Part shown: one piece after another, positions 29,889 through 38,799 of the stretch | Layout of the letters: each line of letters begins with the position of its first letter | Position numbering within the stretch: the first letter of the stretch is position 1 | Source of the DNA: CAIMUS01 sp046347625 | GTDB taxonomy: Bacteria; Pseudomonadota; Gammaproteobacteria; Competibacterales; Competibacteraceae | Direction: 5' to 3' | Assembly (NCBI GenBank): GCA_046347625.1 | Contig: JAXMFU010000004.1 | Coordinates: 248,001 to 312,000 of the forward strand | DNA: 64,000 bases | Notes under the pieces: model-generated | The model's input: the letters and a program-made list of their open reading frames with translations, nothing else | What the model was told of the DNA's origin: nothing | The model's database searches: none | Program-made: the position numbers and the translations under genes

Positions 29889-30022
29889 GTATTTGCAACC
29901 TAAATGTTCAGTTTTGCTCGAAAAGAGTTTATACTCATAAAATTTGGAAAAAGGGTCGTGAAGTCCTTACAAAGGTGTTAATTGGCAAGACTGACGCTTA
30001 TAGGCTTAGGAAACTAGGTAAA
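29889..30022 (+). pseudogene. C-terminal fragment of an unidentified protein
   Basis: An open frame from the IS edge to the TGA at 30020-30022, ending ...THKIWKKGREVLTKVLIGKT-DAYRLRKLGK. It is basic and AT-rich like the next two genes and unlike the GC-rich surroundings. I do not recognise it. It stops 18 bases before the nuclease-like gene and may once have been first in that operon. Confidence 0.4.
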
Positions 30023-30040
30023 TGAACTGGCGATCAGATT

Positions 30041-30778
30041 ATGCAATCTACTACCTTAATAGATAGAACTCACTATTTTGATTCCCTAGGTGTATTTATT
30101 AGGCCGGCTAAGTCTGGCCCGGAATCAGATCTGGTAACGTGGTTCTTAAAATGGTTTTCTGAAAAAACTCCGATCAAAATTCCACGTGGTTGTCAGGTTA
30201 CTATTTTCCGTGAACCAAAGCTTGAATCTGGTTTCCCTGACCTAGTGATTGTTATTTGGAGCGCTAAGACAGCGTTTAGTTGGAATAAATTGAGAAATGA
30301 ATTAACTCAAGAAGATATACGATTAATCCATTATCTTGTATGTGAAGGTCCATGTGACTATGACAAACTTAATGTGATATTCCCTAATAATATAGCGACT
30401 CGTTTAGAAAAGTTAAAAGCCGCTAATATGGTACGCCAGCGGGTCAATTCCTGGTCAGCAAGACCTTTATCTAAAATATTTGCAGTTCGGAGAATTATTT
30501 CGATTGAAGCAAAAATAAATGAGTTAAGTACAGCTTTGGAACAAGCTTACCTTAACACATGGTTTGCTTCTCATTCTTATATCCTCGTACCGAGGGTGCC
30601 TAAAAAAGAAAGCCTTATTAATACTGCTAGAGCACTTGGAGTCGGGATCTGGGCTAGAAACATTGAATTTATTGAGGCGTCATCGCAGCCAGAGATGTTG
30701 CCTCGATCTTATGCATCCTGGTTATTCAATGAGTGGGCTTGGAAAACTGCGCTTATCAAGGATAGAACAACTATATGA
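30041..30778 (+). CDS. Putative PD-(D/E)XK-like nuclease with embedded winged helix
   Basis: A 245-residue, AT-rich gene foreign to its surroundings. The N-terminal third ends in ESGFPDLVIVIW (about residues 62-73), like the D-containing strand of PD-(D/E)XK nucleases. A ~70-residue segment follows with winged-helix character (LTQEDIRLIHYLVCEGPCDY ... ATRLEKLKAANMVRQRV). Then comes RRIISIEAKINELSTALEQA (about residues 145-165), with EAK as the candidate (D/E)XK motif, and SHSYILVPRVPKK...ALGVGIWARN, which fits the end of the fold. The assignment is pattern-based. The kinase-like gene overlaps its stop by four bases. Confidence 0.5.
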   Translation: MQSTTLIDRTHYFDSLGVFIRPAKSGPESDLVTWFLKWFSEKTPIKIPRGCQVTIFREPKLESGFPDLVIVIWSAKTAFSWNKLRNELTQEDIRLIHYLVCEGPCDYDKLNVIFPNNIATRLEKLKAANMVRQRVNSWSARPLSKIFAVRRIISIEAKINELSTALEQAYLNTWFASHSYILVPRVPKKESLINTARALGVGIWARNIEFIEASSQPEMLPRSYASWLFNEWAWKTALIKDRTTI

Positions 30779-31153
30779 GTAACATTGATCTTACATGGAT
30801 GAAAGCCAATTTCCCAGAATTGAGTAACATACAACCTTTGAACAAAGGAGGGCAGAAACTTGTTTTCTCTGCTGTCCATCCCAGGGATGGAATGGTTGTC
30901 CTAAAAATCATTCATCCGCACGCTCCAGATGATGATATTGTTTTACGTGAAATGAGCGCCGTAGAGCAAGTACAATCTGATAGAGTTCCTCGCATTCTAA
31001 TAAATGGAAAGGCACCTACTCCGATCGGAGATTGTTTCTGGCTGTGTGAGGAACGCATTATAGGAAAGACAGTGAGAGAGTGCTTACAGAATGGTCCATT
31101 AAATATAAAGAGCTTATTGAGACTGGGGCTTCATATGTTGGAGGCGCTAGTAA
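30775..31153 (+). pseudogene. Protein-kinase-like protein, truncated by IS5
   Basis: The ATG overlaps the nuclease-like stop (ATGA), implying coupled translation. Residues 20-50 (LNKGGQKLVFSAVHPRDGMV, then VLKIIHPHA) look like the glycine-rich loop and ATP-binding Lys of a Ser/Thr kinase; the Glu of helix C may be in LREMSAVEQVQ, and the hinge in CEERIIGKTVRECL. About residue 126 (LHMLEAL) the IS5 terminus begins, so the catalytic loop (HxD) and DFG are lost. No catalytic activity is expected. Confidence 0.65.
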
Positions 31154-32102
31154 GAGTCTATACGAAAACTAATTATGCAATTTTCATTTACGCTGCTTCC
31201 GCTAATTCTACCGGTTCACATAACCGTCTAAGCATTAAACGAATCGACGCTACATAAACCATCGCTTCACTTGATGAAGGTTGTTTCTCATAATCTTTAC
31301 TGAGGCGCCGAAAACGCGTTAGCCATGCAAAAGTGCGTTCTACCACCCACCGTCTCGGTAACACATGAAATCCTTTCTTCTTTTTCTTCTTGACTATCTC
31401 AAGTACACAATCAAACTCCTTTTTAACCCAATCAATTAATTTGCCCTTATAGCCACCATCGGCCCATATCAATTTCACTGTATTGAGCGTTTCAAAGAGT
31501 TTTTCAATGACTGGCTTGGCCCCCTTGCAATCCACTATAGAGGCTGCATGAACGAGTACAACAAGTAGATAACCCATTGTATCTACTATAATATGTCGCT
31601 TTCTACCCTTGACAAGTTTACCCCCATCAAAACCCGATTCTTGCTGTCCTGATTCCCTGGTACCTTTAACGCTCTGACTGTCGATGATTGCAGCACTAGG
31701 GTTTTCATTTCTACCGATCTTTTTTCGGAGTTGCTGTCGGAGCACCTCATTCACCTTTTGATAAATACCTTTTCTCATCCATTTAAGATAATGGTAATTC
31801 ACTGTGGTTGGTGGTGGAAAATCGTGGGGTAGATATTGCCACTGACAACCGGTTTTGTTAATATAAAAAATGGCGTTCCAGATTTCTCGCAAATCAACCT
31901 CGGGAGGATGACCCGTTGTATAAGGCTCTTCTCTCTCTAATATCTCCTTAATAATTTTCCACTCTTGGTCAGAGAGATCCGTTGGATAGCTTCTTCTTAC
32001 CATAGCTAATTACCACCTATAAAATTTAAATTAACACTATTTTTCCTATTATACTACACAAAAAAACTATTTAAAACAAATATTTAGTTTTCGTATAGGC
32101 TC
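31154..32102 (-). mobile_element. IS5-family (IS427-like) insertion sequence
   Basis: A 949-bp element with inverted ends GAGTCTATACGAAAACTAA (31154-) and GAGCCTATACGAAAACTAA (complement, ending 32102). The flanking triplets are TAA and TTA, not a clean duplication, and its two sides are unrelated genes (kinase-like, secreted protein), which points to a deletion at this element. Confidence 0.85.
31188..32003 (-). CDS. IS5-family transposase
   Basis: A 271-residue transposase starting at ATG 32003. The N-terminal domain (RSYPTDLSDQEWKIIKEIL ... YINKTGCQWQYLPHDFPP) is the DUF4096-type module of IS5 elements. The DDE core is in SAAIIDSQSVKGT (about residue 105), KLIWADGGYKGKLIDW (about residue 178) and RWVVERTFAWLTRFRRLSKDYE (about residue 228). 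It is AT-rich, complete as one frame, and probably recently acquired. Confidence 0.92.
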   Translation of the reverse strand: MVRRSYPTDLSDQEWKIIKEILEREEPYTTGHPPEVDLREIWNAIFYINKTGCQWQYLPHDFPPPTTVNYHYLKWMRKGIYQKVNEVLRQQLRKKIGRNENPSAAIIDSQSVKGTRESGQQESGFDGGKLVKGRKRHIIVDTMGYLLVVLVHAASIVDCKGAKPVIEKLFETLNTVKLIWADGGYKGKLIDWVKKEFDCVLEIVKKKKKKGFHVLPRRWVVERTFAWLTRFRRLSKDYEKQPSSSEAMVYVASIRLMLRRLCEPVELAEAA

Positions 32103-32379
32103 TTACCACTCTAACCGGTGATCAGTCCTCACAAGTCAATGCCGTAGCAATAGACCCGAAGGGTCATATCCTTGTTGGGGGAAGCCGTGGCAGAAGTGTT
32201 AGTTCGCCTTACGGCTCATACCTAAATATCGATTTTGCCTTAGCCAGCTGCTTGGGAACCCCACCTCCGGGACAAACACTATCTGTGACAGAGATCAAGC
32301 CAAGCCGGGGAGGAAATGCTGGTTCGGTAACTGCAACTGTCATCGGAACGCAATTTAAACCCGGAGCATTCGTAAAACT

Positions 32380-33925
32380 CGACTATCAAGTTTTTTTACC
32401 TTGACAGGCCCTGAATATGCTGTTCAAGCCATACAAGCCGCCGCCCGATATTTTAACGACGGGGTGGGTTCCAACCGGCCCACGTCTCTGCCGTTCATAT
32501 GTTTGGCCGAGTCGCGCAAGGGAAAGAGCCGTTTGGCGACCGTGATGATTTCATCCAATTGCTGGTGCGGATCCGCGGCCTCCACGATGCCGCGAATCAC
32601 CTCGATCAGCGCTTCCATCCGAGAATGCTGTTGCAGGCTACCGACGGTGCACGCCGGCAGGTTGTTCTCGATGCGAGCTCGTTGTCGGGGGTGAAGGAGG
32701 AGGGCGTGGTCCAACAGCAGACTCAGGGTCAGGCCACGGCTTGACCCCTCTTCGTCCCACGGCGGGGCCAACTGCCCCCATCCTTCATCTAACTTCCAGT
32801 CCTCGAAGAAAACCTCGACCAGCCATCTCAACGGGTACGCTGACGCCACGTCCACGGCACGCCACCTCATATCGGTGGCCACCCGATACCGATACGCTTC
32901 CGCGCCCGGATATTTGAGGGCCACGACCAACCGCTTTTGCTGATGGGCGCTGACATACAATCGGGCGCTGCCGAGGACGACTTGGACGGTTTGACCGCCC
33001 CGGATGCGCAAACTCACTTCCACGCCTGGATGCGTGGCACAATACTGCGCGACGGTCATCTCGCGCTGCCGACACCGCACCTTCTGGGTCTTTTTCAGTT
33101 GACTGAGCACCGGCGTCTTGGGGAAGAGGCTCGCCGCCTGGTTCATCCACGCCGCGCTCCCGTACAGGGCATCCGCCAGAATGGCCTTGACCTGAAAGTC
33201 GGGATGGTACCCCTGAAATTCGCGCAACAAGTCCAGCAACAAGTCCAGTTTACTCGGATAGGCCGCATTCGGTTCCGGCTTGGGGGGACGTTCGGATTGC
33301 TTCACGCCTTGTTTCTTGAGCGTGTCGTCGGTCGTCTTCCACGCGGCCACCGCCGGGTCGGGTTGATAGAACCGAAACCCCACCGGCAGGCTGACTTTGG
33401 CCGTAACCAGGAACAGCAACACGACCGTCTGACCCTTGAACCAGCCCCCGCTTTTCTTATCGAAAATCGTGGAGGTGGCGAAAATACGCTTGGTGACCTT
33501 CGCGCGTTGCCGCTCGCTATCATCTCCCACCAACTGCCCTTCCGTGATGTTATACTTATTCAACATCAATAGGATACTGACGTGGAGCAGCAACGGCCAG
33601 AGGAGTTTGCTATGCCGGAACATCCACGATAACGCCGCCTGTGAGTAACCGCCTAAGCCCACTCGCTCAAACGCCGCCCAACACACTTGATTGGAGAGCA
33701 GGATCCCCATCAGGCAAAAGCTCAACCAGCAGCGCTGGACGGTCGACAGCTTGCGGTTTGGCGTACATGCCCGAATCCCTCGGTCTAATTCTTCAACAAA
33801 TTCTCTGATGAACGAAAGCGGTTGGGTGAAAATCATCCGGCTTCTCCTCCCGAATAGACCGTCTGCCTCTATAAGTTCGACCTCATCCAGGGAAATTTGT
33901 CAAGTAAAAAATCCTTGATAGTCGA
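32380..33925 (-). mobile_element. IS4-family insertion sequence
   Basis: A ~1546-bp element with inverted ends (CGACTATCAAG at the left; the right-end complement contains the same 11 bases) and an 8-bp target duplication GTAAAACT (32372-32379 and 33926-33933). Excision restores the secreted protein's frame exactly. Confidence 0.9.
32424..33836 (-). CDS. IS4-family transposase
   Basis: A 470-residue transposase. The first Asp is in GQLVGDDSERQRAKVTKRI (about residue 103), the second in VKAILADALYGSAAW (about residue 222), and the Glu in PLRWLVEVFFEDWKLDEGWGQ (about residue 345), the Y/R-E-K-like IS4 block. It is complete from ATG 33836 and the element has both ends and a clean duplication, so it is probably young. 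Confidence 0.9.
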   Translation of the reverse strand: MIFTQPLSFIREFVEELDRGIRACTPNRKLSTVQRCWLSFCLMGILLSNQVCWAAFERVGLGGYSQAALSWMFRHSKLLWPLLLHVSILLMLNKYNITEGQLVGDDSERQRAKVTKRIFATSTIFDKKSGGWFKGQTVVLLFLVTAKVSLPVGFRFYQPDPAVAAWKTTDDTLKKQGVKQSERPPKPEPNAAYPSKLDLLLDLLREFQGYHPDFQVKAILADALYGSAAWMNQAASLFPKTPVLSQLKKTQKVRCRQREMTVAQYCATHPGVEVSLRIRGGQTVQVVLGSARLYVSAHQQKRLVVALKYPGAEAYRYRVATDMRWRAVDVASAYPLRWLVEVFFEDWKLDEGWGQLAPPWDEEGSSRGLTLSLLLDHALLLHPRQRARIENNLPACTVGSLQQHSRMEALIEVIRGIVEAADPHQQLDEIITVAKRLFPLRDSAKHMNGRDVGRLEPTPSLKYRAAACMA

Positions 33926-36771
33926 GTAAAACTTACCGGGAATGGTTTTTCCGACATCGTTGCCACGTCTGTGGAGGTGGCAACGAGTGGAACTAGCCTC
34001 ACTGCGGAGTTCGATCTCTTGGGACAACCCGCAGGCATTAGAAATGTCATGGTGACAAATCCTAATGAGGAACTCGCCTTGCTCACGCAGAGCTTTACTG
34101 TCGAGGAAGGCGGTTATGTCAAGCCTTGGACAGTTGTTATAGGAGAAAGACATATTCGTCCAAATGCGGGCCGATCGAACAGGATATATGTAAATTATGG
34201 AAACAAAGGCAACATCGATGCCATCGTGCCGCTTGTGATTACTTTCGACAACTGTTTCCCCGGTGATCTTCGCTTTCCATTCCGCCACGAATTATTGGTA
34301 CCATCTGACGAATTCATCGATTTCAGCAAGATTCCCCCTTATATATTCCTTGAGAATAATATTCTTAATCCGGACGACGATCAATTTGTTTATCCTTTCG
34401 TGGTTAAAATTCCGGCAGGCGGTCAGTTTACCACGCCGATTGATGTTGTGGCAGGATGCGCTGGGAAAGTAACAGCAGAAATAGGGCCGCCTTGGAGTTT
34501 AAATGAATGGGACGAATGTGCTGTTTCTCTCATGGATTTTGTATTCAAATTTGTCCCTCTGGAGGCATGCTATAAACTAGCCTTTAACCAAACTTATAGA
34601 TTTATTAAGGTGCTTAACGGTATTCCCGTAACTCTAAAATCGCTTATCATAAGCACTGCTTTGGATATAGCCAAATGTGCTGCCAGTACTACTCCGTATG
34701 GCATCATAGTAGCTTCGGCGATAACGGCAATAGATAATATGGCTAAAGCCAATATGGGCTTAGATTTTGTCAAAAAATGTGCATCACTCACTTTTCCTAA
34801 GGAGGCGGAAGTAAACTTTGGAGGTGTGGGGTTTGACTGCATCAGCGCTATCGATCCAAACTTCAAAGCAGGGGTACTAGGCGCAGGCAGTTCTCACTTT
34901 GTTGCCGCCGCAAAGCCATTAAGTTATGCCGTCTTCTTCGAGAATAAACCCGATGCTACCGCACCGGCGCAAAAAGTGATTATTACGGATCAACTCGATA
35001 CGACGAAGCTTGATCTCAGCACGTTGAGCCTCGGTCCCATCAGTTTTGGTGACAGACTTATCATTCCACCGGCTGGGCTCAGCGTCTATACGACCGATGT
35101 CGACCTCGGACCGGCTAACAACCTGATTGTCCGCATCCAAGCTAATCTTAGTAAGACAAGTGGCCTGCTTCAGTGGATCTTTACCTCGCTGGATCCAGCC
35201 ACCGGACAGCCGACGAATGATCCAGTGGCCGGATTCCTGCCTCCCAACAGCAACCCGCCAGCAGGTGAAGGCAGTGTTGTGTTTGCGGTGATGCCTAAAG
35301 CTGGCTTATCGACGGGAACTACGTTTAGTAACCTGGCGTCGATTGTTTTTGACTCCAACGACGCAATTTTAACTCCGGTTTGGCTCAATACCCTCGACAA
35401 CACCAACCCGGAAAGCCAAGTGGCTGCACTGACAGCAACCCAGACCAACCTTAGCTTCCCGGTCCAGTGGTCAGGAACGGATGTGGGGGCAGGGATCAAA
35501 GACTACACGATTTATGTCTCCAAGAACGGCGAACCGTTCACCCCCTTCCTCAGTAACACTACGGCCACCTCAGCGACATTCATTGGGGAAACTGGGAACA
35601 GGTATGCCTTCTACAGTAGTGTCCGTGACCAAGTGGGAAACCAGGAAGCGGACAAGAACGCTCCTGATACGATAACACAAGTGGTAGGGGACAGATTATC
35701 ACCCCCATGGTCAGTGGGACCTTGGGCAGCAATGGCTGGTATAGGAGCGATGTCACGGTCAATTGGGAGGTGGCCGACAAGGAGTCCTCTATCACCGCCA
35801 AGAATGGTTGTAACTCCACCATCATAACGACCGATACCGATACCGCGGGGATCACCGTCACCTGTGAGGTTACCAGCAGCGGCGGCACTGCCTCGCAGTC
35901 GGTGATTATCCATCGCGATACCACCCCACCCATCATCACCGCAGCGGCGGCCACCTCTCCCAATAGCGATGGCTGGTATAACAGCAATGTAGGCATACAG
36001 TTCACCTGCAGCGATGCCGGATCGGGGGTAGCCTCGGGGGCGTGCCCGGCGGATGAGATCCTGAGTGCAGAGGGACATTCAGTGTCGTCCATGATGCAGA
36101 CGGTCACTGACCAAGCCGGGAATACGAGCGCTCCCAGCAATGTAATTACCGTCCAGATCGACAAGACCTCGCCCTTGCTGACATGGAACGGTGGGCTGGC
36201 CGCTGATAGCACTTATTTCTTCGGGTTTGTGCCTGCGGTGCCAACCTGCACCGCTGCCGATGCGCTCTCTGGTCCTAAGGGATGCAACGTGTCTGGTTAC
36301 GAAGCGACGCTAGGTCCTCATACCCTGACTGCCACGGCTTACGATGCCGCCGGCAACAGGAAGATAGAGACCCGTACCTATACCGTGTTGGCCTGGACGC
36401 TGAAGGGCTTCTACCCGCCGGTCGATATGCCGATCCCTACACTGGTCTATAACACGGTCAAGAACGGCAGCACGTTCCCAATGAAATTTGAGATCTTCGC
36501 GGGCGCTACGGAGCTAACCGATGTCGCCTACGTCAAGTCATTGACCTATGTACAGACGAACTGCGATGCCAACTCGATGACTGACGATATCGAGCTGTTG
36601 GCCACGGGGAATACCGTCCTGCGCTACGATACAACGGCAGGACAGTACGTCTACAACTGGAAGACCCCCAGCACGGCTAGCAAGTGTTATCGGGTCACCA
36701 TGACGACTCAGGATGGCTCAAGCCTTATCGCGTACTTGGCCTTATTTATAGTAACGGAGGAATTTTTGGCG

Positions 36772-37902
36772 CTAAGCAGGTTGATGACTGGCTACGGAGG
36801 TAGATCCCTCTGGCGATTGGCAGGTCTGCTTTTGTAACTCTGCCAGTCGCTTTTCAAGATCATAATTAGCCGCGTCGGCCACCGGCCGAGCAAGCGCCTG
36901 TTCGAGTAATTCCCGGGCGCGTTCCCGATCGATCGGCTTACGGTCGGGCGCGTGACCATAACCGAGGAGATCGGCCAACCGCACATAGCCAGCGGCACAG
37001 TCGGGATAATCTCGGATCAGAGCCAGCAGCACGCGTTCGCCTTCTGCCTGCGCTCCCGCCAGGAAGTGGAACTCCCCCAAGTCGGCACAGAAGTTCTTCA
37101 GAAATAGATCATCCTCCCCGGAGAAGTGCGCGAGCACGTCTTCACACAGTTGCACGCCGATCTTGGCGTAGCGCGGTTCCGCCAAGGCTGCGTTATGCAG
37201 CTCGATCGCGAAGTCCTGCACCCAGTTGAAGAGACACTGGCTGCCGTCAAAAACGGCTGCAGCCTGCCAGGTTGTGCTCATCTCGGGACGCAGTCGGGAA
37301 CAGATCGTCTGCCAGATGGCCCACCAGAGCTCACAGGTCCTTGTCCCCTGGCCTTCACGCACGAGCCGGTAACCCTGCTGCATCTGATCATCGAGCATCT
37401 CAATCGAGGGGCGATCAGGGCAGTAGCGCTTCCACAACTCGCAGGCAGCCAGCCCCAGGAAGTCGTCGGCATGGCGCGACAGCGGTTTGGCGATGGCCTC
37501 GCGCCAGTGTTGGGAGATCGCCCATGCCGAGGTTTGGCCCGCCGCCAGGGCCAGGTAGTCCTCGCGCGAGACATCGACGGCGAGCGCGCGCAGCTGGGCC
37601 AGGATGGTCTCGGTGCCCAGCGCGGCCACCTTGCGGGGCGTCCAGAAACCGCGCGCTTTCTCCGGCTCGAGGCGCTGCATTTGGGCGAACACCTCGGAGT
37701 CCTCAAAGAGTTTTGCGATCACATAAGGGGTCATGCCCGCCAACGGCGTTGGGCGCGAGTCAGGTGGTGACGTGACGTGTGTCCGCACGCGTTCGGTGCC
37801 CACCCGCGGCGCTTTCGCCGGCGTCTCCCGGCCCAGACAGCATTTTTTATACTTCTTACCGCTACCGCACGGGCAGGGATCGTTGCGCCCAATCTTGTCC
37901 AT
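36772..37902 (-). CDS. SEC-C motif protein with TPR-like C-terminus
   Basis: A 376-residue protein starting with a SEC-C zinc-binding motif (MDKIGRNDPCPCGSGKKYKK, then CC), the metal-binding tail also found on SecA. The middle is helical and unrecognised. The C-terminal third has TPR-like helices (GERVLLALIRDYPDCAAGYVRLADLLGYG ... ARELLEQALARPVADAANYDLEKRL). The function is unknown; such proteins often bind zinc and protein or RNA partners. A Tn3-type transposon may begin 22 bases upstream of its start, separating it from its promoter. Confidence 0.85.
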   Translation of the reverse strand: MDKIGRNDPCPCGSGKKYKKCCLGRETPAKAPRVGTERVRTHVTSPPDSRPTPLAGMTPYVIAKLFEDSEVFAQMQRLEPEKARGFWTPRKVAALGTETILAQLRALAVDVSREDYLALAAGQTSAWAISQHWREAIAKPLSRHADDFLGLAACELWKRYCPDRPSIEMLDDQMQQGYRLVREGQGTRTCELWWAIWQTICSRLRPEMSTTWQAAAVFDGSQCLFNWVQDFAIELHNAALAEPRYAKIGVQLCEDVLAHFSGEDDLFLKNFCADLGEFHFLAGAQAEGERVLLALIRDYPDCAAGYVRLADLLGYGHAPDRKPIDRERARELLEQALARPVADAANYDLEKRLAELQKQTCQSPEGSTSVASHQPA

Positions 37903-37924
37903 GGAGTCTGTCGTCTCTCAATCA

Positions 37925-37962
37925 GGGGTTGAGCTCGAGCGACGCCTCACTTGAGCCGCCCG
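37925..37962. repeat. Candidate Tn3-type terminal repeat
   Basis: The sequence starts GGGGTTGAGCTCGAGCGACG and lies upstream of the resolvase and transposase genes, where the left end of a Tn3-family transposon is expected. The partner end is missing because the transposase is truncated, so this cannot be confirmed by pairing. Confidence 0.35.
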
Positions 37963-38009
37963 AGTTGGCGTGGATCGCCCTTAACCGGGCGGTTATGGTC
38001 GCTCCCCTG

Positions 38010-38140
38010 GTTCGAAAAAACGGTCGTTTCTCCGAACCATTACTCAGCGAGCCGATTCGTTCCCATCAGGCCTCAAAATCGGTTCGAAAAAGTGATTTGT
38101 AGAACCAGAGTTCGATTTTCTATACTTCGATCAGTATAGT
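38010..38140. promoter_or_regulatory. Probable res site of the Tn3-type transposon
   Basis: This contains several dyads: GGTTCGAAAAAACG / CGTTTCTCCGAACC (38018-38047), a similar GGTTCG...GAACC arm pair (38082-38106), and CTATACTTCGATCAGTATAG (38120-38139). Three subsites upstream of the resolvase gene are the usual layout for a serine-resolvase res site. The last dyad also overlaps where the resolvase promoter would lie. Confidence 0.55.
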
Positions 38141-38168
38141 GAACCTTTTACGTCAAGGCGAGGAGACA

Positions 38169-38762
38169 GTGAAAATCGGCTATGTCAGAGTGAGTACCAA
38201 AGAGCAAAGTTGTGATTTGCAGATTGATGCCTTACAGCAGGCCAGTTGTGAAAAGCTCTACCGCGAGGTTGTCAGCGGCGCCCGGACGGAACGGCCCGGG
38301 TTGGATCAGCTGGTGGACAGCCTGCGTGCCGGCGATGTGCTGGTGATCTGGAAACTTGATCGCCTGGGGCGCTCGCTCAAGCATCTGGTCGAACTGGTCA
38401 ACACACTGAGGGAACGCGGTATCGGGCTGCAGAGCCTCAACGATCCGATCGATACCACGACGCCTCAAGGCCGACTCAGTTTTAATCTGTTCGCGTCGTT
38501 GGCTGAATTCGAGCGTGATCTGATTCGCGAACGCACCCAAGCCGGACTCTCTGCCGCGCGTGCCCGTGGTCGCAACGGCGGGCGGCCGAAAGGGCTGTCG
38601 GCCCAAGCCGAAGCGACCGCGTGTGCCGCCGAGACGCTGTACCGGGAACGCCAACTCAGCGTGCACCAGATCGCCGCTCGATTGGGTATTGCTAAGAGCA
38701 CCCTGTATGTCTACCTGCGGCATCGGGGGATGCCGATCAGCTCCTACCAACGCCGCCCCTAA
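38169..38762 (+). CDS. tnpR: Serine recombinase (Tn3 resolvase)
   Basis: The preferred start is the GTG at 38169 (KIGYVRVSTKEQ), preceded by GAGGAG; the open frame begins at 38139. The catalytic Ser is in RVSTKEQS. The conserved WKLDRLGRSLKHLVELV, FASLAEFERDLIRERTQAGL and C-terminal HTH (LSVHQIAARLGIAKSTLYVYL) are all present. It resolves transposition cointegrates at the res site upstream. The transposase gene follows 37 bases later. Confidence 0.92.
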   Translation: MKIGYVRVSTKEQSCDLQIDALQQASCEKLYREVVSGARTERPGLDQLVDSLRAGDVLVIWKLDRLGRSLKHLVELVNTLRERGIGLQSLNDPIDTTTPQGRLSFNLFASLAEFERDLIRERTQAGLSAARARGRNGGRPKGLSAQAEATACAAETLYRERQLSVHQIAARLGIAKSTLYVYLRHRGMPISSYQRRP

Positions 38763-38799
38763 CGGCTAACGGTGAGTCGAGACCGGGTGGTTCTGAGCC

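Larger units (their letters stand above)
32103..36837 (+). pseudogene. Large secreted repeat protein, 5'-truncated, split by IS4 and a frameshift
   Basis: 32104-32379 encodes ...SSQVNAVAIDPKGHILVGGS (beta-propeller-like repeat) and VTEIKPSRGGNAGSVTATVI (IPT/Ig-like start). Removing the IS4 (32380-33925) and one GTAAAACT repeat rejoins ...GTQFKPGAFVKL-TGNGFSDIVATSV... in frame. The second part (33934 on) continues with Ig-like, conserved-repeat and HYR-like domains (AGNTSAPSNVITVQIDKTSP; ATAYDAAGNRKIETRTY). At the C5 run 35702-35706 the frame shifts by -1; one extra C restores it. The 5' end is lost at the IS5. It is a likely exported surface or extracellular protein with no catalytic motif seen. 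The 3' end overlaps the SEC-C gene tail to tail. Confidence 0.75.
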
